Shown: piece by piece, positions 42,600-49,852 of the stretch
Layout: the number at the start of each line of letters is the position of its first letter
Numbering within the stretch: the first letter of the stretch is position 1
Assembly (NCBI GenBank): GCA_034086685.1
Contig: JAXDZY010000028.1
Span: forward strand, 22,832 to 86,831
Source: TWA4 sp034086685
Lineage (GTDB): Bacteria; Bacillota; Clostridia; Lachnospirales; Lachnospiraceae
Reading direction: 5' to 3'
Length of the DNA stretch: 64,000 nucleotides
The notes under the pieces: model-generated
Database searches by the model: none
What the model was told of the DNA's origin: nothing
What the model saw: the letters and a program-made list of their open reading frames with translations, nothing else
Position numbers and translations under genes: made by a program

Positions 42600-42708
42600 A
42601 AAATGCCTCCTTGTGATAAAAATACTCTTATTCCGTTATCGTAATCCACTACATTATTGTTAAAAACGCCGGGGGCTTACAGGCCTTTTGTACAATTTTA
42701 TACCGAAT

Positions 42709-42723
42709 ACGAACAACGTTTGT
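42709..42723. promoter_or_regulatory. Palindrome just downstream of the -10 (candidate operator)
   Basis: ACGAACAACGTTTGT: six-base arms ACGAAC and GTTTGT around AAC, with one mismatch. It begins 6 bp downstream of the -10, so a bound protein would cover the transcription start. Confidence 0.4.
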
Positions 42724-42729
42724 GTAAAT

Positions 42730-42758
42730 AATATACAATATTCCAATTTGCTTGTCAA
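42730..42758 (-). promoter_or_regulatory. Promoter of the second arabinan importer operon
   Basis: On the minus strand TTGACA (42753-42758) and TATATT (42730-42735) are exactly 17 bp apart, about 130 bp upstream of the binding-protein ATG. Confidence 0.75.
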
Positions 42759-42784
42759 TAGTTATTTTAGTTTTTTATAAAATA
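42755..42784 (-). promoter_or_regulatory. Conserved 30-bp box, copy 2
   Basis: Differs from 25163-25192 at only two positions and overlaps the -35 in the same way. The minus-strand core is AAAAAACTAAAATAA. Confidence 0.5.
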
Positions 42785-42954
42785 TTTGAATTTTAAATAT
42801 TATTTATGCACGAAAACGTTATTTATATCGCATATATCCCTATTAAACTATCAATTATGTGCAAAAATACCTGTATTTTGTTTTTTATTTTACTTTTTGT
42901 TAAAACAATATCATAATAAATAATTTTTATTACAGTAGCCGGTCGAACGTGCCA

Positions 42955-42999
42955 AAAAACGGAGCTGCCGCATGAAATTATTGCGACAACCCCGTTTTT
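42955..42999 (-). terminator. Terminator after the DUF6171 gene
   Basis: On the minus strand AAAACGG…/…CCGTTTT arms, with an inner TTGTCGC/GCGGCAG stem containing mismatches, are followed by six T. It lies 63 bp after the DUF6171 stop. Confidence 0.6.
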
Positions 43000-43061
43000 G
43001 CCGTGATATGCTGTCATATACAGACTGATCAATTACCGGATTTCTTCTGCCCCGCTTTCAC

Positions 43062-43316
43062 CTACCATTTTCTGTGGGAACAGTGAGCTGCTTTTGCTGC
43101 CGCCCGAAGTTCCACATAACATCCGCAGGCAAGGCAGGTTCCTTCATTCAGCTTTTCACACTCTTTACAGATGGCCAGTCTTCTTTCGTATTCTTCATCT
43201 GAAACCTGATCGCTCTTTTTGATTGCGGCCTTATATTTTTCGATCATTGCCTTATCAGCCTCAGCCATGTCCCTGAGAAGGCAACGGATACACACGCGTT
43301 TTTTCCTGTCTTCCAT
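43062..43316 (-). CDS. DUF6171 family small Cys-rich protein
   Basis: 84 residues from the ATG at 43316, one base after the stop of the GH43 gene. The pattern is C-I-R-C near the start (RVCIRCLLRDM) and three further pairs (CKECEKLNEGTCLACGCYVELRAAAKAAHC), so two zinc-ribbon-like knuckles are likely. This matches the small Clostridia family DUF6171; no function is known to me. Tight coupling to a GH43 gene may be chance, since the family has varied neighbours. Confidence 0.8.
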   Translation of the reverse strand: MEDRKKRVCIRCLLRDMAEADKAMIEKYKAAIKKSDQVSDEEYERRLAICKECEKLNEGTCLACGCYVELRAAAKAAHCSHRKW

Positions 43317-43317
43317 A

Positions 43318-44265
43318 TCACTCAAAACGAAAGACCGGTCTTCCGTTCTCCCATCTGACAGGCATCAGCATCGCATGGCGGTTCGGGTTATACAGAGGGT
43401 TTCCGATGATTTCTGTTTCTGTTCTGGCATGATAGACCATAATGTCGTTACCTTCATCATCCACCGTAAAAGAATTGTGCCCCGGTCCGTACACAACATG
43501 TTCTGCGCTGGAAGTCAGAACCGGATACCTCTCTTTTTTCCAGGAAAGCGGATCCAGCAGGTCGCTGCCGGCATCCGCAGTCAGCATACCCATACAGTAG
43601 TAGATACCCGTATCACTGGCAGAATAGGTCAGGTATATCTTTCCATCCTTTTGAATAACAGCCGGTCCTTCATTTACCCAGAATCCGTGCCGCTCCCAGT
43701 CGTAATCCGGTGTCGTCAGGAGAACCTGAACCGTATCCAGTGTGTATCCGTTTTTCATGCGGCCAATATAGAGATTGGAAATCTGTTTTCCCACGCCAAC
43801 TTTCTCAGCCCAGATATAGTACCAGGTACCTTTTACTTCAAACACCGTCCCATCCAGAGAAAATGCCTCAAAAGAAAATTCATCCTCTTCTGCACGTGTC
43901 ATTTTTCCTTTCTCCACCCACGGATCATGAATCGGATCATCCCCCTGACATTCCAGTACATAAGGCCTGATTTCCCAGACATCATCTTTATCGCCGCCGG
44001 CATAGTAAATATACCATTTGCCGAAAAGGAAGTGAATTTCCGGAGCCCAGATATGAATACTCTGAGGGCCGCTTTCATGTTTATGCCAGATTTCATGCTC
44101 CGGCGCATCCTGCAGCCCCGCCAGAGTATCTGACTGTCTTAAAACGATCTTATCATATTCCGGAACTGATGCTGTAAAATAATAGGTTCCGTCATCATGT
44201 CTGTATACATACGGGTCCGCTCTCTGCAATATCCAGGGTTTATTATATTCTATTGTTCTGCTCAT
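43318..44265 (-). CDS. Intracellular GH43 family glycosidase (probable α-L-arabinofuranosidase)
   Basis: 315 residues from the ATG at 44265 (GAGGAATC upstream), with no signal peptide. The five-bladed GH43 propeller shows RADPYVYRHDDGTYYFTAS (Asp), SIHIWAPEIHFLFGKWYIYYAG, SLDGTVFEVKGTWYYIWAEK (Asp), WVNEGPAVIQKDGKIYLTYS (Glu) and GPGHNSFTVDDEGNDIMVYHA. Small GH43 enzymes of this kind remove arabinosyl or xylosyl residues from imported oligosaccharides. It follows the endo-arabinanase gene by 42 bp and precedes DUF6171 by one base. Confidence 0.9.
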   Translation of the reverse strand: MSRTIEYNKPWILQRADPYVYRHDDGTYYFTASVPEYDKIVLRQSDTLAGLQDAPEHEIWHKHESGPQSIHIWAPEIHFLFGKWYIYYAGGDKDDVWEIRPYVLECQGDDPIHDPWVEKGKMTRAEEDEFSFEAFSLDGTVFEVKGTWYYIWAEKVGVGKQISNLYIGRMKNGYTLDTVQVLLTTPDYDWERHGFWVNEGPAVIQKDGKIYLTYSASDTGIYYCMGMLTADAGSDLLDPLSWKKERYPVLTSSAEHVVYGPGHNSFTVDDEGNDIMVYHARTETEIIGNPLYNPNRHAMLMPVRWENGRPVFRFE

Positions 44266-44307
44266 ACTGATTCCTCGCTTTATTTTTAATTTCATTTTCA
44301 AACTCAA

Positions 44308-45840
44308 TTAATATTTGACGCCCCATACGCTCTTATTTGCTCCCACGGCGGAGAAAGTCATTACATCTGTTCCTGCCTCATCTTTCATCCGGCAGAATAT
44401 ACCGCTGTATTCTTCTTCACCCATGGTCAGGTGCATATAATATGTACCATCGGTCATCTCCCAGGTACCTTCAATTTCTTTTCCGGTCACCGAACCGTCT
44501 TTATTCAGATAGAAAACCTCCGGACAGGCAATATTACTGCTGATATCTGTTCCCTGATCGATCATATAATATCTGCCGGCAGCTTCTTCAGTATCATATC
44601 CGGTTTCACTTATGGTTTCCCCCTGTGTCTGGTAAGGCAGTTCGCAAAGCCAGCCTTCCTGATTGGTGAACATCTGATGAACTCTTGGAGAATGGTATTC
44701 ACCGCCATCATTGAATCTGGTATGATATACCACATACATTTTCCCATCCTCATCCACAAATGCAGAGTTATGGCCGGTCGCCATATATGCTGTTTTCATA
44801 CTGGGAAGTTCATAATTTCCGGATAATTTCAGGCCATAACGCGAATGCGCCGAACCTTTTTTCGGATAAGCACCGTTCATATCCACATATTCTCCGTTCA
44901 CCGTCTCACTTCGGAATACACGGATCTGATATCCTCCGTTGCTGACCAGTGAGCCATAGGAAACAAACAGGTAATAATATCCGCTGACTTCATCATACAT
45001 GATATAGGGCGCTTCAATGGACAGGTGCCCGCCTCCCATCAGCTTCTTTCCGAAATACGGATCCACTCCGTTTTCCTCATCCGCTGCAGGATGTATGACT
45101 TTTCCGGTGTCCGGATCCAGTTCCAGCAGAAAAATTCCGCCGCTCCAGGAGCCATAGACCATCCACATACGGTCATCTTTATCATAAAATACAGTCGGGT
45201 CAATGGCATTGGGACAGTTTTCAAAATTATAGGCTCCATTTTTAATGTAATGTACCTTCGTATAAGTCTCATCCACGTAATCCAGCACATCCGTATATTG
45301 GATTGTACTGCTGTCAAAGCCCGAGTAGATCAAAGCTCCCTGCCATTCATAAGGCCCTTCCGGCGTCTTTGAAATTCCATAACACAGATTGGACGCATTC
45401 CAGGTGGACGTGGTACAATAATACATATAATAAAGTCCTGTTGTTTTATTGTAGATTACATCCGGTGCCCATACATGAGTTGTACCGTCATCTGTTTTAA
45501 TGGCGCTGGACGCATTCCCGGAATAGGCAAATGCCTCATCAGCCACATCATAAATCTGTCCGTATACCGGATTGGACCTGGAATAGCCGTCCGCCACCTT
45601 TTCCCAGTTCAGCAGATCCGTGCTTTTTGCACAGGACATATGTGATCCGAAGATGTAGAAGGTTCCGTTGGCTTTCAGGATCGACGGATCATGTACCGAC
45701 ACACCCGACGACACATTTGCGGTTTTCACATCATCATAATTGACCGTAAAATCATAATCCACCGGTTTTTCACCGCATCCGGCAGTACCTAAAGCTATCC
45801 CCACGACCAGAGCCAATGAAACAGCTTTTTTTATATTCAT
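44308..45840 (-). CDS. GH43 arabinan endo-1,5-α-L-arabinosidase, lipoprotein, second copy
   Basis: 510 residues from the ATG at 45840 with AAGGAAGG upstream. Lipobox GTAGC follows a hydrophobic signal. GH43 landmarks are VHDPSILKANGTFYIFGSH, NAIDPTVFYDKDDRMWMVYGSWSGGIF and LSIEAPYIMYDEVSGYYYLFVSYG, then GHNSAFVDEDGKMYVVYHTRF. The C-terminal β domain (GKEIEGTWEMTDGTYYMHLTMGEEEYSGIF) mirrors the copy at 23516. It would act on the cell surface and supply the second importer. A perfect 17-base palindrome lies in its leader. Confidence 0.93.
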   Translation of the reverse strand: MNIKKAVSLALVVGIALGTAGCGEKPVDYDFTVNYDDVKTANVSSGVSVHDPSILKANGTFYIFGSHMSCAKSTDLLNWEKVADGYSRSNPVYGQIYDVADEAFAYSGNASSAIKTDDGTTHVWAPDVIYNKTTGLYYMYYCTTSTWNASNLCYGISKTPEGPYEWQGALIYSGFDSSTIQYTDVLDYVDETYTKVHYIKNGAYNFENCPNAIDPTVFYDKDDRMWMVYGSWSGGIFLLELDPDTGKVIHPAADEENGVDPYFGKKLMGGGHLSIEAPYIMYDEVSGYYYLFVSYGSLVSNGGYQIRVFRSETVNGEYVDMNGAYPKKGSAHSRYGLKLSGNYELPSMKTAYMATGHNSAFVDEDGKMYVVYHTRFNDGGEYHSPRVHQMFTNQEGWLCELPYQTQGETISETGYDTEEAAGRYYMIDQGTDISSNIACPEVFYLNKDGSVTGKEIEGTWEMTDGTYYMHLTMGEEEYSGIFCRMKDEAGTDVMTFSAVGANKSVWGVKY

Positions 45841-45904
45841 AAATACCTTCCTTTCTTCATCAAACGGCAAGCCCCCATAATATCCGTTTGACAAAAAAGC
45901 TCTC

Positions 45905-45921
45905 GGGGTAAAGTTTACCCC
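45905..45921. promoter_or_regulatory. Perfect palindrome upstream of the GH43 gene (candidate operator)
   Basis: GGGGTAAAGTTTACCCC: 8-bp arms around one base, 65 bp upstream of the start codon. The LysR-type gene lies just beyond, so it may be that regulator's target. Confidence 0.45.
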
Positions 45922-46015
45922 AAAAGCATTTTTCTTTATGAAGATATTTTACTATTTTTCAAAATATTTTACAATATATTAATGGATAATATTTATTCTT
46001 TATAAAAAAATATCA

Positions 46016-46036
46016 GCCCCTGCTTCCTGCAGGGGC
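46016..46036 (-). terminator. Terminator of the LysR-type gene
   Basis: GCCCCTGC (46016-46023) and GCAGGGGC (46029-46036) around a 5-nt loop; on the minus strand a T7 run follows within a few bases. It separates the regulator from the GH43 operon. Confidence 0.82.
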
Positions 46037-46054
46037 CTTACCACCAGCTGGATA

Positions 46055-46942
46055 TCATAAGGTTTCTCCGCACTTATCCCTGACCACCTGCTGAAGATAA
46101 CCTGTAAATTTTCTCACGACCCGCTGATTGGTCATATATTTCGAATATCCCATACCGATAATCCTGTAATGTCGGGGACTCAGGCTTTTTACCAGCAGTG
46201 ACAGATTCCGCTCCATCAGAAACAGTTCCGGCAGCAGCCCCACACCGAGTCCGTGCTGAACCATGGCAATGATTGCATCATCTCCATGTACATAATATGC
46301 TTTATTAGGATGAAGCTTTTCTTTCTTGATGATATTATTCACATCCCAGTCCATACCCTGTGTGGGAAAAATAAACGGATCTATCTCATACCGCTTCACC
46401 GGATAACTGTTCATCATGGAGTACGGTTCCTCATTGGGAAGAATCGCCTTCATCTCATCTTTGTAGAGAGGAAGGAAATCTACCTTCAGATTATCTGTTT
46501 CTGTCAGAAAACCGATATCCAGTTTACCCTCAAGCAGATGTTTTTCGATTTCAGAAGGATCATAATCAAACAACTCAATCCGAATTCCCGGAAAATCCTG
46601 ATTAAACCGTTTAATACACTCCGGCAGCCACTGAATTGCCACGCTGGCAAAAGTCCCGATCCGCAGCACACCTGTATTCAAACCGTTAATCTCTTCCACC
46701 ACATGCATCAGATGCCGGTTATCCTCCATGACCTTCTCCATATAAGGAAGAATCTTCTTTCCATTTTCCGTCAGCATGATACCTCCCTTATTTCTCAGCA
46801 TCAGAGAAAAACCGAAATACGCCTCCAGCCCCTGAATCATATGCGTAACATTGGACTGCGTATACCCCAGAAGCCTGGCTGCTTCAGAAAGACTTCCGCA
46901 TTCAACCGTTTTCACAAAAACCTCATACTTTTTCAGATCCAC
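46055..46942 (-). CDS. LysR-family transcriptional regulator
   Basis: A 295-residue LysR protein. The N-terminal helix-turn-helix is LKKYEVFVKTVECGSLSEAARLLGYTQSNVTHMIQGLEAYFGFSLMLRNKGGIMLTENGKKILPY, followed by a two-lobed ligand domain (GVLRIGTFASVAIQWLPECIKRFNQDFPGIRIELF). The start is GTG at 46942 with AGGGGAG upstream. It lies on the same strand as the GH43 unit downstream but is separated from it by a terminator. Control of the GH43 unit is possible and unproven; LysR proteins often act on a divergent gene, and none is divergent here. Confidence 0.92.
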   Translation of the reverse strand: MDLKKYEVFVKTVECGSLSEAARLLGYTQSNVTHMIQGLEAYFGFSLMLRNKGGIMLTENGKKILPYMEKVMEDNRHLMHVVEEINGLNTGVLRIGTFASVAIQWLPECIKRFNQDFPGIRIELFDYDPSEIEKHLLEGKLDIGFLTETDNLKVDFLPLYKDEMKAILPNEEPYSMMNSYPVKRYEIDPFIFPTQGMDWDVNNIIKKEKLHPNKAYYVHGDDAIIAMVQHGLGVGLLPELFLMERNLSLLVKSLSPRHYRIIGMGYSKYMTNQRVVRKFTGYLQQVVRDKCGETL

Positions 46943-47381
46943 AATCTTCTCCCCTTTCCGCAGTCATCGCCTGTTGACCCTTGTATTATATCAATTTTTC
47001 TAATATTATTCTATATTATTATTTATTTCCATAATTTTATTTTTATGATATAATATGTATAAAGAAAAAAATACATAAAAACAGGCAATCTTAATATTTA
47101 TAATTACAAGGGATAATCCCTTATCCATAGATTGTGCAATCCTTTTTGGATTGTTATCCTTTTTGTATCCTTATTCGCATTCCGGTCTGACCAACCGGAG
47201 ATCCAACAAAAAAGACAGCTGTAGCCAGGCTGTCTTTTTTGTTGGATGTTTCTTCAAAAACGCGCGAGACGGGAGGGTCTGACCCTGGACTCACTTCGGT
47301 GAGTCCGAGGTCATTCGAACATGGCTTTTCAGATTCCCACTTTCCATAAGCTGAAATGCCATGTTCGAATACCGCGGACTC
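46943..47381. repeat. Stem-loop-rich spacer downstream of tRNA-Gly copy 3
   Basis: 46943-47110 is AT-rich regulator leader. From 47137 there is a run of hairpins: CAATCC-T5-GGATTG (47137-47153); TCCGGT/ACCGGA (47181-47199); perfect 19-bp arms with A6/T6 tails (47201-47219/47229-47247); GGACTCAC-TTCG-GTGAGTCC (47287-47306); 20-bp arms with one mismatch (47313-47332/47351-47370). Twelve bases at 47262-47273 repeat the tRNA 3' end GCGCGAGACGGG. This looks like a degenerate duplicated tRNA-terminator region. Confidence 0.65.
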
Positions 47382-47426
47382 AACAAAAAAGAAGATGGTT
47401 ACAACGTAACCATCTTCTTTTTTGTT
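47382..47426 (-). terminator. Terminator of tRNA-Gly copy 3
   Basis: Perfect 21-bp arms (47382-47402 and 47406-47426) around a 3-nt loop, with T6 on the minus strand, starting two bases after the tRNA. Confidence 0.9.
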
Positions 47427-47427
47427 A

Positions 47428-47499
47428 AGCGCGAGACGGGATTCGAACCCGCGACCCTCGCCTTGGCAAGGCGATACTCCACCACTGAGCCACTCGCGC
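47428..47499 (-). tRNA. tRNA-Gly (anticodon GCC), copy 3
   Basis: On the minus strand, identical over all 72 nt to copies 1 and 2, in inverted orientation relative to them. The anticodon loop is TTGCCAA. It is the right-hand boundary of the arabinan region. Confidence 0.97.
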
Positions 47500-47540
47500 A
47501 TCTCCTGTGAACTTATCAGCTGTTCTCACGAACGAATAAT

Positions 47541-47569
47541 ACTATACTACAGATTCCGGAATCTGTCAA
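47541..47569 (-). promoter_or_regulatory. Promoter of tRNA-Gly copy 3
   Basis: On the minus strand TTGACA (47564-47569) and TATAGT (47541-47546) are 17 bp apart. The spacer holds the palindrome GATTCCGGAATC. Confidence 0.85.
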
Positions 47570-47720
47570 CAACTTTTTTTTACTACTGTTCAAAACTTCA
47601 TGCTGCCTGTGTCAATTTTTAATGCGGCATGCAACCCGGCCGTTCTTTTTCCGTCATATATGGTAGAAACCTTTTAATCTTATTCTGATGATAATGTCAT
47701 TTTATCCATGGAGGTGTGAT

Positions 47721-49118
47721 ATGAAAAATTTATTAAAACGTATTTTCAGTCTTTCTCTTTGCGTCTGTCTTTTTCTGAGCCAGACGGGCTGCAATGCCGG
47801 AGGTTCCGGTGTTACCGGCAATGAGACAGATGCCGGTATTACCAGCAGGAATGAATCTTCCTCTTCCCCGGCGTCTGACAGGCCCATTTCAGGCTCGGGC
47901 GGCAATACCGCGGGAAAGACCATCGATCTGATGTCCGGCTATTCTTCTCAGCAGACTGATGAGAAAAATGCAGATGTCAACAGAAAATTTCAGCAGCTGT
48001 GTACCGATTTTTCCCTTCGCCTGTTCCGGCAGAGTGCTGCGGATGATAAAAAAGACAACATGATGATTTCACCCCTTTCCGTCATGACAGCACTTTCCAT
48101 GACTGCCAACGGTGCGGCAGGCGAAACACAGAAGCAGATGCTTAATCTCCTCTGCGGGGATTCTGCTGCGTCTTTCACCATGGAAGATTTTAACCGCAAT
48201 ATGAGTTCTCTGCTGAACCAGCTTCCTTCTGACCCGGATTCCCGGCTGCTGCAGGCCAATTCCATCTGGTTTCTGGATGATCAGAATGAATTTCAGGTAA
48301 ACACCGGTTTTCTGCAGACCAATGCAGATTACTATCAGGCTGACATTTATCAGGCTCCTTTCGACAACGGGACATTATCCGATATCAACAGCTGGGTTGC
48401 TCAACACACAGAACAGATGATTCCATCCATTCTGGATCAGATTCCCGATGATACGGTGATGTACCTGATCAACGCCCTGGCATTTGACGCCGCATGGGCT
48501 TCTCCCTACTATGAGAATGATATCCGTGACGGAGAATTTACCAATGAAAATGGTACTTCTTCGCAGGTATCCATGATGTATTCGGAAGAAAGCCGGTATC
48601 TGCAGATGGATCATGCCGCAGGCTTCATAAAGCCCTATAAGCAGGGGTATTCTTTTGCTGCCCTGCTGCCGGATGAAGGTCTCTCTCTGGATGATTTTCT
48701 GGCCGGTCTGACAGGCGACAGTCTCCATCAGGCTCTGTCCAATCCATCTGATGCAACAGTGGAAACCTGCCTTCCCCGCTTTTCAGCCGAATATGATACG
48801 GAATTATCAGAAATCCTGATACATATGGGAATGGAACTTCCATTTGACAGCAAAAAAGCCGATTTCAGTACGCTGGGAAGCTGTCCCGATCTGTCCGGAA
48901 TTTTTATCTCCAGAGTTCTCCACAAAACCACCATATCGGTAGACGGAAACGGTACCCGCGCCGGTGCTGCAACTGCTGTGGAAATAGCCAAGGAATCCTG
49001 TATGATAAACACCCGAAGTGTTCAGCTGACCCGCCCTTTCCTCTATCTGATCATTGATCAGAAAACGGGTACGCCGGTCTTCATGGGAACCGTTACCAAC
49101 CTGTCATCCGGCAATTAG
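47721..49118 (+). CDS. Serpin (serine protease inhibitor), secreted, probable lipoprotein
   Basis: 465 residues from the ATG at 47721 with GGAGGTG upstream. A signal peptide ends in SQTGC (weak lipobox), then a Ser/Gly/Thr linker. The serpin fold is complete: MMISPLSVMTALSMTANGAAGETQKQML, LLQANSIWFLDDQ, LINALAFDAAWASPY, GYSFAALLPDEGLSLDDFL, and the hinge NGTRAGAATAVEIAKES of the reactive loop, followed by LTRPFLYLIIDQKTGTPVFMGTVTN. The small residues at P12-P9 mean it can insert its loop and inhibit. Counting from Gly as P15 puts P1 at Glu or the adjacent Lys. Gut bacterial serpins inhibit host elastase-like proteases; that role is inferred. An ECF sigma gene follows after 101 bp. Confidence 0.93.
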   Translation: MKNLLKRIFSLSLCVCLFLSQTGCNAGGSGVTGNETDAGITSRNESSSSPASDRPISGSGGNTAGKTIDLMSGYSSQQTDEKNADVNRKFQQLCTDFSLRLFRQSAADDKKDNMMISPLSVMTALSMTANGAAGETQKQMLNLLCGDSAASFTMEDFNRNMSSLLNQLPSDPDSRLLQANSIWFLDDQNEFQVNTGFLQTNADYYQADIYQAPFDNGTLSDINSWVAQHTEQMIPSILDQIPDDTVMYLINALAFDAAWASPYYENDIRDGEFTNENGTSSQVSMMYSEESRYLQMDHAAGFIKPYKQGYSFAALLPDEGLSLDDFLAGLTGDSLHQALSNPSDATVETCLPRFSAEYDTELSEILIHMGMELPFDSKKADFSTLGSCPDLSGIFISRVLHKTTISVDGNGTRAGAATAVEIAKESCMINTRSVQLTRPFLYLIIDQKTGTPVFMGTVTNLSSGN

Positions 49119-49123
49119 AAAAA

Positions 49124-49148
49124 CCTGAAATCACAATTGCTTTTCAGG
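49124..49148 (+). terminator. Weak hairpin after the serpin gene
   Basis: CCTGAAA (49124-49130) pairs with TTTCAGG (49142-49148). No T run follows, so read-through into the sigma gene is possible. Confidence 0.35.
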
Positions 49149-49219
49149 CAATTATAAATTATCATTAAAATCAACGCAGCTGTTCAACAGCTTACCATAA
49201 CTGTCAGGAGAAAAAACAA

Positions 49220-49852
49220 TTGTCTGGAAATAAATTGGACGATAAAGATATTATTGAACTCTACTGGTCCCGTGATCCTTCTGCCATCGTTGTTTCGGCA
49301 GAGCAGTATGGAAAATACTGCCATCAGATTGCCTGGAATATCCTGCGCAATCCGGAGGATTGTGAAGAATGCATCAATGAAACCTGGTTTCGGGCATGGA
49401 ATTCCATGCCCGATGCAAGGCCTGATTATCTTGCGGCTTTTTTCGGTGCGATCACCCGAAGGCTGTCCCTGGACTATTACCGGAAAAACCGCGCATTAAA
49501 ACGAGGAGGTGGCGAAATGCCTCTGATCTACGATGAACTGCAGGACTGCAGAAGCAAAACAGAAGATGCTTCCGTGCCATCCCACACTGCCGGCGCTGCT
49601 CAGGCGGAACTGTCTCATAATAATGTGGAGCATCATCTGGATGTTATGATACTGACGGAAGCAATCAATTCATTCCTTTCCCGTCTGGATTCCACCAGCC
49701 GGATTCTGTTTGTCAGGCGGTACTGGTACGCCGATTCCGTCCGTGATCTGGCCTGCAGTCTGCATCTCAGTGAAAGCCGGATCAAATCCAATCTGTTCCG
49801 CACCAGAAAAAAACTGAAAAAACATCTGAAAAGCGAGGGAATTATTCTATGA
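49220..49852 (+). CDS. RNA polymerase sigma factor, ECF-like
   Basis: A 210-residue sigma-70 family protein. Region 2 is visible at residues ~20-90 (YCHQIAWNILRNPEDCEECINETWFRAWNSMPDARPDYLAAFFGAITRRLSLDYYRK), and region 4 is at ~145-205 (INSFLSRLDSTSRILFVRRYWYADSVRDLACSLHLSESRIKSNLFRTRKKLKKHL). No region 1 or 3 is present, as in ECF factors. The start is TTG at 49220 with AGGAG nine bases upstream. It overlaps the next gene by 4 bp (ATGA), the usual sigma/anti-sigma arrangement. Confidence 0.92.
   Translation: MSGNKLDDKDIIELYWSRDPSAIVVSAEQYGKYCHQIAWNILRNPEDCEECINETWFRAWNSMPDARPDYLAAFFGAITRRLSLDYYRKNRALKRGGGEMPLIYDELQDCRSKTEDASVPSHTAGAAQAELSHNNVEHHLDVMILTEAINSFLSRLDSTSRILFVRRYWYADSVRDLACSLHLSESRIKSNLFRTRKKLKKHLKSEGIIL

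Larger units (their letters stand above)
42600..43061. other. 462-bp AT-rich intergenic region
   Basis: It contains the promoter of the binding-protein operon (42730-42758), the second copy of the 30-bp box, a small palindrome over the start site, and at the far end the terminator of the GH43-DUF6171 transcript. The central 42785-42950 part is over 75 per cent A+T by eye and has no convincing open frame. Confidence 0.5.

Noticed and set aside
42811..42824. CGAAAACGTTATTT as a catabolite (cre) site upstream of the importer operon
   Set aside because: It misses the conserved first T and the final CA of the cre consensus and lies more than 50 bp upstream of the -35; too weak to call.
47262..47273. 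Phage or island attachment site made from the tRNA 3' end
   Set aside because: Only 12 bases match, no integrase is present in the window and the neighbouring genes are metabolic.
47154..47501. A 115-codon minus-strand frame over tRNA-Gly copy 3 and the stem-loop array
   Set aside because: It translates the tRNA and hairpins; no independent coding signal.
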